Positions 1 through 7,335 of a stretch of 64,000 nucleotides of DNA are shown in pieces. Where the stretch lies: NCBI GenBank assembly GCA_903834465.1, contig CAILJB010000033.1, forward strand, positions 1 through 64,000, written 5' to 3'. Made by a program: the position numbers and the translations under genes. Every line of letters starts with the position of its first letter. The stretch's first letter is position 1. The notes beneath the pieces were generated by a model. The model made no database searches. It saw only the letters and a program-made list of their open reading frames with translations, and was not told where the DNA came from. Source of the DNA: an uncultured Pseudomonadota bacterium. GTDB lineage: Bacteria > Pseudomonadota > Gammaproteobacteria > Methylococcales > Methylomonadaceae.

Positions 1-232
1 ACTTCAGCGCGATCTTATGTAAATGACCTCTGAGCGTTATCTTACCGAAGTATTTGAACTCCACCCGCATAAGCACAGATGGTCAAAGGAATGGTGCTGT
101 TATTAAGCAGCTAGAGCCATTGAGTAGTTTTCGTCATTTGCGAATACTTAAGTTTCAGTATGATTTACGAGGTGTACTGTCCTCGGCATGCACTCTAGGT
201 TTTGCTACCCACGTCGAAGCCATGTCGCCCCC
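1..232 (-). ncRNA. ssrA: tmRNA (transfer-messenger RNA), 5' portion, cut by the window edge
   Basis: tmRNA rescues ribosomes stalled on broken mRNAs and tags the nascent chain for proteolysis, working with SmpB. Read on the minus strand, the sequence starts with five G at 232-228 and a GGCTTCGACGTGG-type 5' end, then GTGCATGCCGAGG. Further on come CGCAAATGACGAAAAC and GCTGCTTAATAA. These blocks follow the E. coli tmRNA order closely. The tag frame runs 141 to 103. The pseudoknot region continues to base 1 (an AGATCGCG block is still recognisable), and the 3' tRNA-like end lies outside the window. Downstream of a minus-strand gene set, it is transcribed on its own. The boundary at 232 is inferred by alignment from memory with tmRNA 5' ends. 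Confidence 0.93.
103..141 (-). other. tmRNA tag reading frame
   Basis: The resume codon GCA (141-139) opens a 12-codon frame encoding ANDENYSMALAA, followed by TAA TAA (105-100). The tag starts with the enterobacterial ANDENY and ends with the ALAA degron read by ClpXP/ClpAP. It has Ser-Met inserted between NY and ALAA compared with the E. coli 10-codon tag. The extra alanine charged on the tRNA domain precedes the encoded residues. Confidence 0.9.
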
Positions 233-279
233 TGAGTTGTCATACAGTCTACAGGATAAATAAACGAATGCCAATAAGC

Positions 280-660
280 CTAACTGACCTTGGGATATAA
301 AGACAACGTTAAACTCCATTCAGTCTCATCACTGACTTGATAAATTTCTTTTGGTGAACCCAATTCATTGGAGTCTGTCACGTCTAATAATGTTGTTTTA
401 GCATTTTCACCCAGTGTCATTTGCCATGAATTATTTTCTGCAAACTTCGTTTCAGATACTAAAAGACCTAACATAAAATCGCTACGTTCGTTTGAATCCC
501 AATCCATGCTAATAACAACGACTTCATTTTGTTCTAATGCCACACTGCTATTTAAAACTTCACCGTTAACAACTAATTGTTGGTCATCCCAATTCGGATC
601 ACCTGATACATAAAGTTTTTGGTCTGAATTATTTTGTACTGTCACTAAAATTGTATTCAT
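280..660 (-). CDS. Hypothetical protein, 126 aa, soluble
   Basis: I do not recognise this family. The 126-residue product starts MNTILVTVQNN, is acidic, and has no signal peptide or membrane segment. Alternating hydrophobic stretches (ILVTVQNN, LVVNGEV, EVVVISMDW) suggest a small all-beta fold. The start at 660 is chosen because AAGGGGCG lies about seven bases upstream. An upstream in-frame start would add 21 residues of poor quality. It is the last gene of the minus-strand run that begins with the sulfide-oxidation genes, but about 50 bases separate it from the membrane-protein gene before it, so shared transcription is inference. Confidence 0.7.
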   Translation of the reverse strand: MNTILVTVQNNSDQKLYVSGDPNWDDQQLVVNGEVLNSSVALEQNEVVVISMDWDSNERSDFMLGLLVSETKFAENNSWQMTLGENAKTTLLDVTDSNELGSPKEIYQVSDETEWSLTLSLYPKVS

Positions 661-709
661 GAATCGCCCCTTATTTTGTTGTGTAAGACGGTACATTTTA
701 ACGCAATCA

Positions 710-1054
710 TCATTGTTGACCATAAATTTTTGTGACGATTTGATAAAACCATAATGGTTTACTTAAAATAATGCAAAAAGCAATGACTGGCGTAACAGGA
801 ACAGGCGCAATATCAATAATAAACAGACACAACAGGAACAGAAAAACTTTCTTTCTTGTTTGTTTTGATTCAGGCGAGAAAGCGAGTTGGAATGGTCGTG
901 GATTCACATATAAATTCCCTATCAAATTCCAAAACCACATTGGTCTCATCAAAACAACATACATACCTATCAAACAACCAGGTGAAATAGGGCCAAAACC
1001 AATAATTGCAAAAACAGAAAAAACTGAAATCAATTTGAGTTGTGCCAAATTCAT
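710..1054 (-). CDS. Small membrane protein with an internal duplication
   Basis: A 114-residue hydrophobic protein of unknown function. It contains two similar halves. Each has a hydrophobic stretch with the pattern I-x-x-x-P-(I/V)-x-(P/V)-x-x-(L/V)-I, followed by L-x-(R/K)-P-(M/L)-W-F and ending in (L/I)-Y. The first half spans about residues 8-50, the second about 68-112, joined by a basic linker containing KQTRKK. Each half probably forms one or two membrane segments. The start lies three bases after the stop of the lipoprotein gene, so the two are almost certainly co-translated. No family assignment is possible by eye. Confidence 0.75.
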   Translation of the reverse strand: MNLAQLKLISVFSVFAIIGFGPISPGCLIGMYVVLMRPMWFWNLIGNLYVNPRPFQLAFSPESKQTRKKVFLFLLCLFIIDIAPVPVTPVIAFCIILSKPLWFYQIVTKIYGQQ

Positions 1055-1057
1055 TTT

Positions 1058-1543
1058 TTAATGCCATCCACCATATTGCGAAGTTGGATCGCCCCGAAAA
1101 CCACTACTGGTTTTATTCGCATCAGGTGTATTCACGCTATTACTTGCTGCAACAACCATATTTTGGCGGGTATAACCACCTAACACGTTGGCTTTTTTGG
1201 CAATCGCTGTTGTCAACGCATTGATGTCATAACTCGTTAAATCAGTATCAACAATCACAGACTTAAAATCGCCGCTATGTAACACAATCGGTAGTTTCGT
1301 TTGAGCTGGAATTTCTAATTGATAACGCCCGTTTTCTTGCACCGTCGTGGAAACGATAAGATTTTTCGAATCATCAACAGCGTCTACGTTACCTGATTTA
1401 ATCCCCACTTTCCCCGTAATCAATACAGACGTTGCAGTGTATTTTTCAACTTTTTGGGTTGTAGGTTTTGATTGTTGCATATCATTACACGCTGTCAGCA
1501 AAAGCGCGTTTAACAGCCCAACAAATAATAATTTTTGAGGCAT
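1058..1543 (-). CDS. Putative lipoprotein, 161 aa
   Basis: The N-terminus MPQKLLFVGLLNALLLTAC is a lipoprotein signal with a good lipobox (LTAC), predicting lipidation at Cys19 and export to the periplasmic face. The mature part begins with a polar linker. It then has a region around residues 40-100 resembling a carboxypeptidase-regulatory/transthyretin-like beta sandwich (GKVGI...GRYQLEIPAQTKLPIVLHSG), though this is only a resemblance. The C-terminus is low-complexity, Asn/Ser-rich and ends YGGWH. AAAGGA lies eight bases before the start. It sits 19 bases after sulP and 3 before the membrane-protein gene, so it is likely the fifth gene of the sulfide-oxidation operon. Confidence 0.75.
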   Translation of the reverse strand: MPQKLLFVGLLNALLLTACNDMQQSKPTTQKVEKYTATSVLITGKVGIKSGNVDAVDDSKNLIVSTTVQENGRYQLEIPAQTKLPIVLHSGDFKSVIVDTDLTSYDINALTTAIAKKANVLGGYTRQNMVVAASNSVNTPDANKTSSGFRGDPTSQYGGWH

Positions 1544-1562
1544 CCTCTTTTCCTTTCTAAGA

Positions 1563-3251
1563 TTAGTTTAACGTGGTAATGGCTTCTTCAGCATCAAAAA
1601 ACAATTGCCCGTTTAAATGCGTGAATAAATCGCATTTCTCTAGTTTGTCGTACAAAAAGCCTTTCACTTCTGCAAAATTCAACGTGACCTCAACATTTTT
1701 TAAACTTTGATTGAGTTGTTCTAAGGCTTCAATTGCGGTCATATCAATATCACTCACCGAGGTGAAAATTAACACAATATGTTGCACACGCGGAGCGTTT
1801 CTTAACTGTGTTTCGATGAATTCTTCAATAAAATTTACATTTGCAAAGGTGATATTTTCATCAATTCGCATGAGCAACAAATGCTCCCATGTTTCAACTT
1901 TGTGGCGTTTAACATTGCGATAATGTTTCGTATTCGGTAATCGTCCGACGACGGCAATATGTGGATGACTGGCTTTGCGTAAATAACTTGCAAACGTTAA
2001 GAAAATACCTAACATGATACCTTCCTCAATGCCTAACACTAGTACACTAATTAAAGTTGCCAATTCAGCAATACCATCGCCACGGTCGTACCGCCAAGTG
2101 TGCAGAATGTTACGAAGTTTCACTAGCGGAATAATTGCAACCAAGATAATGACGGCAAGTGCGGCTTTAGGTATATTGCTAAACCAATTACTGCAAAAAA
2201 CCACCGCAAAACCCAAAATAATTGCTGCAATGACCATCGCAATTTGGGTGCGTGCGCCAGCGGCAAAATTTACCATTGTGCGACTGAATCCGCCTGCAAC
2301 AGGCATTCCGCCTGAAATAGCTGTTGCGAAATTTGCAAAACCAAGTGCAACCAATTCCTGATTAGGATCAATTTTTTCATTACGAAGATTCGCGACTACC
2401 TTAGCAATTGCCACACTTTCAACGTAAGCAATCAAAGCAATAAAACTTGCTGGAGCAGACAATACTTTCCATTTTTCTAAATCAAGAAAATCAAAATTTA
2501 GTGACGGCAGACCAGAGGGAATTTCACCAACAACTGCAACGTGTTCTGTGGTTAAATTCCATCGCATCACCGCAAAAGTTGTTAGTACAACTGTTAGTAA
2601 TGCACCACATTTGCTGATAGCGGTAGCCAGACCAGAAGATAGTTTTATTTTTTGCAATAATACGGTCAATGGCTTGCCAAAAAAAAGTAATAATACAATC
2701 GCCGAAATGCTGATTAGAAGTGCCGCAAAATTTGTTCCTTGTAAATACGATTGATAACACGAGAAATTCACGCCACAATCGGGAGATTTTAAGCCTAATG
2801 TTTGTGGCAATTGGCTTCCGATAATCAGCAACGCAGCACCACTGGTAAAACCCGTTAATACCGGATGACTAATAAAATTAACTAATCCGCCCATACGACA
2901 TATCGCCATAATCAGCATAATCGAACCACTTTCTGCGGATAAAATCACAGCACTTTGGGTTTGATTTCCAAGTTCACTTACTTCAGGTAAGTGCAACGCG
3001 CTGGCAATCATAATCGCAGCAATTGAAACCGGTCCTACTGACAGCGTGCGACTTGTACCTAAAAAGGCGTAAAAAAGCGGTGGTAAAATACTCGCATACA
3101 AGCCAAATTCGGGCGGCAAGCCAGCAAGCAACGCATACGCGATACCTTGTGGCACAAGTAAAATAGCAGTGATAATGCCTGCAAATAAATCGCCATTGAA
3201 ATCGGTGCGGCGGTAGGTTTTCAACCAACTAAAAATCGGAAAGAAGGACAT
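1563..3251 (-). CDS. SulP-family anion transporter with STAS domain
   Basis: An inner-membrane SLC26/SulP transporter, about 562 aa. The N-terminal region contains the family signature (FAGIITAILLVPQGIAYALL...GLYASILPPLFYAFLGTSRTLSVGP), then a long multi-helix core with FSRTMVNFAAGARTQ. A cytoplasmic STAS domain fills about the last 120 residues (from about 445; SDIDMTAIEALEQL is its nucleotide-loop-like segment). Family members move sulfate, bicarbonate or other anions in symport or exchange. Placement after sqr suggests it handles an anionic product of sulfide oxidation such as sulfite, sulfate or thiosulfate; this is inference. Start: ATG at 3251 matches family N-termini, but has no clear ribosome site. 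A GTG at 3290 preceded by AAAAGG would add 13 residues. Confidence 0.93.
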   Translation of the reverse strand: MSFFPIFSWLKTYRRTDFNGDLFAGIITAILLVPQGIAYALLAGLPPEFGLYASILPPLFYAFLGTSRTLSVGPVSIAAIMIASALHLPEVSELGNQTQSAVILSAESGSIMLIMAICRMGGLVNFISHPVLTGFTSGAALLIIGSQLPQTLGLKSPDCGVNFSCYQSYLQGTNFAALLISISAIVLLLFFGKPLTVLLQKIKLSSGLATAISKCGALLTVVLTTFAVMRWNLTTEHVAVVGEIPSGLPSLNFDFLDLEKWKVLSAPASFIALIAYVESVAIAKVVANLRNEKIDPNQELVALGFANFATAISGGMPVAGGFSRTMVNFAAGARTQIAMVIAAIILGFAVVFCSNWFSNIPKAALAVIILVAIIPLVKLRNILHTWRYDRGDGIAELATLISVLVLGIEEGIMLGIFLTFASYLRKASHPHIAVVGRLPNTKHYRNVKRHKVETWEHLLLMRIDENITFANVNFIEEFIETQLRNAPRVQHIVLIFTSVSDIDMTAIEALEQLNQSLKNVEVTLNFAEVKGFLYDKLEKCDLFTHLNGQLFFDAEEAITTLN

Positions 3252-3311
3252 AGTGGTTTTTTTAAGTGAGGAGGCAAAAGATGCAAACACACCTTTTGCC
3301 CAAAGTTGACT

Positions 3312-4562
3312 TTAATCGTTATCGACAAATTTTTTCGCGTAGCTGGCTTTATGTGGAATATCGAAACGAATACCGCGAATCATTAAGTCCCAATACATCC
3401 ACGGGAAACCAATCGTTTTACCAATCCACCAAATCCAACGTGGTACGCGCGGATCTAAGAATGGAAACGATGGCGTGATTTTGCCATCGTAACTAAATTC
3501 TGCGAGCATCACGGTATTAAGCGAAGTCACAAGCGGACATGAACCGTAACCGTCATATTTTGGCGATAACGCTTCGGCTTTCATCAAATGTAAAATATTA
3601 TCTACAACAACAGGTACTTGTTTGCGAACTGCTGCGGCTGTTTTTGCATTGGTCGTTGATGCCGCGTCGCCTAAACCAAACACGTTTGGATATTTGTTGT
3701 GTTGCAACGTATTTGGATGCACGTCAGTTCGTCCATCTGCATTTGCCAGCGGACTATGCTTGAGAAATTCCGGTGCGCTCTGTGGTGGCGTGACATGAAT
3801 CATGTCGAATTTTTCAACTACTTGCGTTTTATTACCTGCGCTGTCAATTACTTCAAACGTTGCGGTTTTATTTTCGCCATCGATGGCAATCAAATTGTGT
3901 CCGAAATGCGTTTTGATGCCATAGCTTTCGACAATTTTTGCGAGTGGTTTGGCAAAGAATGGAATTCCAAACATTGCGCCACCGACATTGAAAAATTCAA
4001 CACTGACTTTGTCTTTTAAACCTTTTTTGCGGAATCTATCTGCCGCCATGTACATGATTTTTTGCGGCGCACCTGCACATTTAATGGGCATCGCAGGCAT
4101 TGTGAATAAAGCACGACCCGATTGCAGATTTTTAATACATTCCCAAGTATATTCAACGGTTTCAGGCGAGTAATTACTGCTTACGCCGTTTCTGTTTAAT
4201 GTTTCTTTTAAGCCCGCAATTTTGTCCCAATCCATTTTGAAACCTGGGCAGACAACCAAATAATCGTAACTAATCACTTCGCCATTTTTTAATGTGACCG
4301 TATTTACTTCAGGTTGAAACGTATCCGCATAATTTTTAATCCATTTTATAGATGGATGAATTAAATCCGCTTCGTTACGCGTGTGTTTGGCTAACGTCGA
4401 TTCACCACCACCAATGATGGTAAAAGCCGCTTGGTAATAATGTTTTTCGCTCGGTTCGATGATAGCAATATCAATATCGCTATTTACACGCCGCATATTG
4501 TTTGCAACAGAAACGCCTGCCGCGCCGCCGCCAACAATTAAAAGAGTGTGATGTTGTGTCAT
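3312..4562 (-). CDS. sqr: Sulfide:quinone oxidoreductase, type II (SQOR-like)
   Basis: A membrane-associated flavoprotein that oxidises sulfide to sulfane sulfur (persulfide) and passes electrons to quinone. The 416 residues show an FAD-binding GGGAAG at 11-16, a second FAD motif FGLGDA at 295-300, and the two redox cysteines: Cys162 in IKCAGAPQK and Cys342 in GYGSCPLVT. MPIKCAGAPQK, HVTPP, LQHxxYPNVFG and YDGYxSCPLVT closely match human-type (type II) SQOR as I know it, rather than types I or III. The C-terminal region with WMYWDLMIRG is the amphipathic membrane anchor. AGGA lies about eight bases before the start. It is 30 bases downstream of the persulfide dioxygenase gene, which consumes its product. 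Confidence 0.95.
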   Translation of the reverse strand: MTQHHTLLIVGGGAAGVSVANNMRRVNSDIDIAIIEPSEKHYYQAAFTIIGGGESTLAKHTRNEADLIHPSIKWIKNYADTFQPEVNTVTLKNGEVISYDYLVVCPGFKMDWDKIAGLKETLNRNGVSSNYSPETVEYTWECIKNLQSGRALFTMPAMPIKCAGAPQKIMYMAADRFRKKGLKDKVSVEFFNVGGAMFGIPFFAKPLAKIVESYGIKTHFGHNLIAIDGENKTATFEVIDSAGNKTQVVEKFDMIHVTPPQSAPEFLKHSPLANADGRTDVHPNTLQHNKYPNVFGLGDAASTTNAKTAAAVRKQVPVVVDNILHLMKAEALSPKYDGYGSCPLVTSLNTVMLAEFSYDGKITPSFPFLDPRVPRWIWWIGKTIGFPWMYWDLMIRGIRFDIPHKASYAKKFVDND

Positions 4563-4592
4563 GTTCGCTTCCTCATTGTGTATTTATTTTTA

Positions 4593-5684
4593 TTATTTAT
4601 TCCAACTTTCAAAACCACCAGCTAACGACAAAACATTTGTGTAGCCTAAAGTTTGTAAAGTTTGCGCGGCAAGCGCAGAACGCCCACCCGTGCGACAATA
4701 AATTAACACAGCTTTCGATTTGTCTGCCAATTCGGGAATGGTACTTAATTTAAATTCCAAAACACCCCGTGGTAACAATGTTGCATTATCGATATGACCG
4801 GCGGCGTATTCACTTTCTTCGCGCGTATCAATGAGCGTGATGTTGCCTTCTTGTAATAATTTACGCGCCGTTTCAGCGTTCACTTCGGTAATATTTTGTT
4901 TTGCCAACGCGACTAAATCTTGTCCAGTTGTGCCACTTTGCATTTGCATCATACATAACGTATTTTCAACCTCGCGCATTTCAATTGCTCGCACACGTTC
5001 ATTTTCATCCAAACCACAATAACGGTTCGCAGGCACCGCTTGATCGATTAAACGTGGCGCAGGTAAATTCAGATTACTCATAATTTCAATGAACTGTTCG
5101 CGCGTTTTAAATGCTAAACGCGGATTAGTGTTACGTTCTTGAGCAATACAACTGACATGACGTTGCTGATAATCGTGACCGGGATAAACTAACGTATCGT
5201 CTGGCAAAGTGAATAAACGTTGCGTAATTGCATCGTATAACGCGCCCGCGTCACCACCTTGAAAATCGGTGCGCCCACAACCACCAATGAATAATGAATC
5301 ACCGCTAAATAAACGGTCTTGCCATAAAAACGAGGTGCAACCGGGGGTATGTCCAGGTGTTGCAATCGCTTTAATCTGCTGATTGCCTAACATAAAAATG
5401 TCACCATCTTGAATTTCAACATCAACTAATTGTGCGCCACCAAATTTGCTGACGCAGGTTTTTGCCCCCGTGTGTTGGCGTAATAAACCCCCTGCGGTGA
5501 TGTGGTCGGCGTGAACGTGTGTTTCAAACGAAAAAATCAGTTTCAAACCGTGTTCTTTTAATAAATTCAAATAAGTATCTAAATGCGTATTAACGGGATC
5601 GATGAATGCGGCTTCTTTGCTTTCATCATCAGCGATCAAGTAAGTGTAAGTCCAAGTGGCAGGGTCAAATAATTGTTTAAACAT
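4593..5684 (-). CDS. Persulfide dioxygenase (ETHE1-like) fused to a rhodanese domain
   Basis: The protein has two domains. Residues 1 to about 245 are an ETHE1-type metallo-beta-lactamase-fold dioxygenase that oxidises glutathione persulfide to sulfite and glutathione. Visible motifs are THVHADH at 55-61, GH at 111-112 (His112), GD at 128-129 (Asp129), CGRTDFQGGD and PGH at 169-170; a histidine/aspartate set binds mononuclear iron in this family. Residues about 265-363 are a rhodanese domain with active-site Cys330 in CRTGGRSA, which could exchange sulfane sulfur between thiosulfate and glutathione. Fusions of this kind are known in bacteria. GGAG lies upstream of the start. It follows a separate rhodanese gene after 122 bases and precedes sqr. 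Confidence 0.94.
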   Translation of the reverse strand: MFKQLFDPATWTYTYLIADDESKEAAFIDPVNTHLDTYLNLLKEHGLKLIFSFETHVHADHITAGGLLRQHTGAKTCVSKFGGAQLVDVEIQDGDIFMLGNQQIKAIATPGHTPGCTSFLWQDRLFSGDSLFIGGCGRTDFQGGDAGALYDAITQRLFTLPDDTLVYPGHDYQQRHVSCIAQERNTNPRLAFKTREQFIEIMSNLNLPAPRLIDQAVPANRYCGLDENERVRAIEMREVENTLCMMQMQSGTTGQDLVALAKQNITEVNAETARKLLQEGNITLIDTREESEYAAGHIDNATLLPRGVLEFKLSTIPELADKSKAVLIYCRTGGRSALAAQTLQTLGYTNVLSLAGGFESWNK

Positions 5685-5806
5685 GGTAATTGCTCCGAAA
5701 AGTTAAATCGTTTTATTTAAAATAGTGATTTGTATGACCCGAAACAGCATGACGGGCATGGTCGCTCAATTGTGCTTCAAAAAAACTGGTGAATCGCTTT
5801 CCACAA

Positions 5807-6190
5807 TCAATTTGCCGAAATGGTTTTTAATGCCGCTTTGTTCCAGGCATTGATTCCGCCGTCCAAATTGTAGACTTTCGTAAAGCCTGCCATTTTTAAC
5901 AAATCAGCCGCTTTTGCCGAACGCACGCCACTGCGACATTGCGTAATGATGGGTCTACTTTGGTATTGCGTTAATTCGGTGACACGATTTTGAATTTCAC
6001 CTAATGGAATGTGGATTGCGCCCGCGATATGTCCAGCGTTCCATTCATCAGTTTCACGCACATCAACGATGATGGCTTTTTGTTCAGCTTGCATCATGGA
6101 TGCTTGTTGAGGCGAAATTGGCTCAACACCTTCCGCAAAAGCTGAATGAATACCCAGTAATGCTAAAAGCCCTAAAATTATTTTGTTCAT
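5807..6190 (-). CDS. Periplasmic single-domain rhodanese
   Basis: A 127-residue sulfurtransferase. MNKIILGLLALLGIHSAFA is a cleavable signal peptide, so the enzyme should act in the periplasm. The rhodanese fold follows: DVRETDEWNAGHI (43-55), IPLGEI, and the active-site loop CRSGVRS with Cys85, then LDGGINAW. The start at 6190 is chosen because it gives the signal peptide and has AGGAACG just upstream. An upstream in-frame extension of 31 residues would overlap the promoter. It is the first gene of the sulfide-oxidation operon; the sigma54 promoter at 6221-6236 points at it. Confidence 0.92.
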   Translation of the reverse strand: MNKIILGLLALLGIHSAFAEGVEPISPQQASMMQAEQKAIIVDVRETDEWNAGHIAGAIHIPLGEIQNRVTELTQYQSRPIITQCRSGVRSAKAADLLKMAGFTKVYNLDGGINAWNKAALKTISAN

Positions 6191-6220
6191 AAACGTTCCT
6201 GTATACTTTGTAATGGTTAT

Positions 6221-6236
6221 TGCAGGCGTTGTGCCA
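6221..6236 (-). promoter_or_regulatory. Sigma54 promoter of the sulfide-oxidation operon
   Basis: On the minus strand the sequence is TGGCACAACGCCTGCA. It matches the sigma54 consensus TGGCAC-N5-TTGCA in all but one defined position, with the GG and GC doublets correctly spaced. The predicted start of transcription is around 6210, giving a leader of about 20 bases before the rhodanese ATG at 6190. A divergent sigma54-dependent activator gene begins 157 bases away. Confidence 0.85.
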
Positions 6237-6300
6237 AGTTTAAAAAATCTGTCTGCACCCTTTGATAACGGCACTTGTCGCATTTTTAATGCTTTTGTCT

Positions 6301-6360
6301 TGTTTCATTTTATGTTTCAATGAAACAAAAAGTGTTTCACTAAAACACCGTCGTGAAACA
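6301..6360. promoter_or_regulatory. Cluster of TGTTTCA half-sites, candidate enhancer for the sigma54 activator
   Basis: A perfect inverted repeat TGTTTCA-A-TGAAACA lies at 6313-6327. Further half-sites are TGTTTCA at 6301-6307 and 6333-6339 and TGAAACA at 6354-6360. A second short inverted repeat (GTGTTT/AAACAC) lies at 6332-6348. The cluster is about 65-125 bases upstream of the sigma54 promoter, the usual place for activator binding, and it also covers the promoter region of the divergent activator gene, which would allow autoregulation. Binding by that activator is inference. Confidence 0.7.
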
Positions 6361-6392
6361 GGAACGTATCATCAAAACTGACAAGATGCAAA

Positions 6393-7331
6393 ATGCAAAT
6401 TGAAAATGCTCAAAATTTTCACGGCATGTTAAGCCGCTCTCCGGCAATGCGTGACGTATTTCAAATTATTCAAACTGCCGCGCAAACCGAAGCAACCGTT
6501 TTAGTGCGCGGTGAAAGCGGTTCGGGTAAAGAATTGGTGGCGCGTGCTATTCATGAATTGAGTGCGAGACGAAACGCCCCGTTTTTAGCGGTAAATTGCG
6601 CGGCGTTATCGAGTAACTTATTGGAAAGTGAATTATTTGGTCATGTGCGCGGTGCATTTACTGGCGCAATCAAAGACCATCACGGCTTATTTCAACGCGC
6701 TCATGGCGGCACATTATTTTTAGATGAAATTGCTGAATTGCCGTTGGAACTGCAAGCGAAATTATTGCGCGTGATTCAAGAACGCAATTACTTGCCTGTC
6801 GGCGGCGTGATTTCAATGCCAGTTAATGTTCGTTTAGTTGCTGCAACGCATCGAGCATTGCGTGAAGAAGTGAAAAATGGGCGATTTCGAGAAGATTTAA
6901 TGTATCGTTTGCGAGTTGTCCCGATTTACTTGCCGCCTTTGCGAGAACGGCGCGAAGACATTGGCTTATTGATTTGGCATTTTATCGAACAGCATAACGC
7001 CGCCAATCGCCGTAAAATCGAAAAAATTGAACCCGAAGCGATGCGTTTATTGTTGGATTATCCGTGGTATGGCAATATTCGAGAACTTCATAATGTGGTC
7101 GAATATGCGTTTGCCGTCGGACGCGGAACGGTTTTACGAAGTACCGAATTACCACCCGAATTCCGAGAAATTCCAGCGATACAATCGCAAAATAAATCTA
7201 TTTCGATTGATGATGAAAAAGCGATGATTCAACGCGCATTAACTGAAAATAAAAATGTAAATACTGCGGCACAGGCGTTAGGTATGAGTCGGGCAACATT
7301 TTGGCGTAAACGAAAATTGTACGATATTTGA
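6393..7331 (+). CDS. Sigma54-dependent activator without a sensor domain (PspF/FisR-like)
   Basis: A bacterial enhancer-binding protein of 312 residues. The AAA+ domain starts almost at residue 1: Walker A GESGSGKE at 40-47, the sigma54-contacting GAFTGA at 87-92, Walker B LFLDEI at 108-113, and the RxDLxYRL and LRERREDI motifs. A Fis-type helix-turn-helix fills about the last 40 residues ([17 protein letters not shown]). No receiver, GAF, PAS or other input domain is present, and there is only one cysteine (Cys69), so it is unlikely to sense persulfide by a cysteine pair as described for full-length FisR. It is divergent from the sulfide-oxidation operon, which has a sigma54 promoter, and is the obvious candidate regulator. 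It ends 4 bases from the convergent relA stop. Confidence 0.92.
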   Translation: MQIENAQNFHGMLSRSPAMRDVFQIIQTAAQTEATVLVRGESGSGKELVARAIHELSARRNAPFLAVNCAALSSNLLESELFGHVRGAFTGAIKDHHGLFQRAHGGTLFLDEIAELPLELQAKLLRVIQERNYLPVGGVISMPVNVRLVAATHRALREEVKNGRFREDLMYRLRVVPIYLPPLRERREDIGLLIWHFIEQHNAANRRKIEKIEPEAMRLLLDYPWYGNIRELHNVVEYAFAVGRGTVLRSTELPPEFREIPAIQSQNKSISIDDEKAMIQRALTENKNVNTAAQALGMSRATFWRKRKLYDI

Positions 7332-7335
7332 ACGG

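Noticed and set aside
54-263. Plus-strand open frame of 69 codons at the window start
   Set aside because: It runs antisense over the tmRNA gene and past its 5' end. The RNA match on the minus strand is clear.
5690-5806. Open minus-strand frame between the rhodanese and the dioxygenase genes (reads ...FTSFFEAQLSDHARHAVSGH...)
   Set aside because: It looks protein-like but has a stop just upstream, no usable start codon and no ribosome site. It could be the tail of an eroded gene, but I cannot support it.
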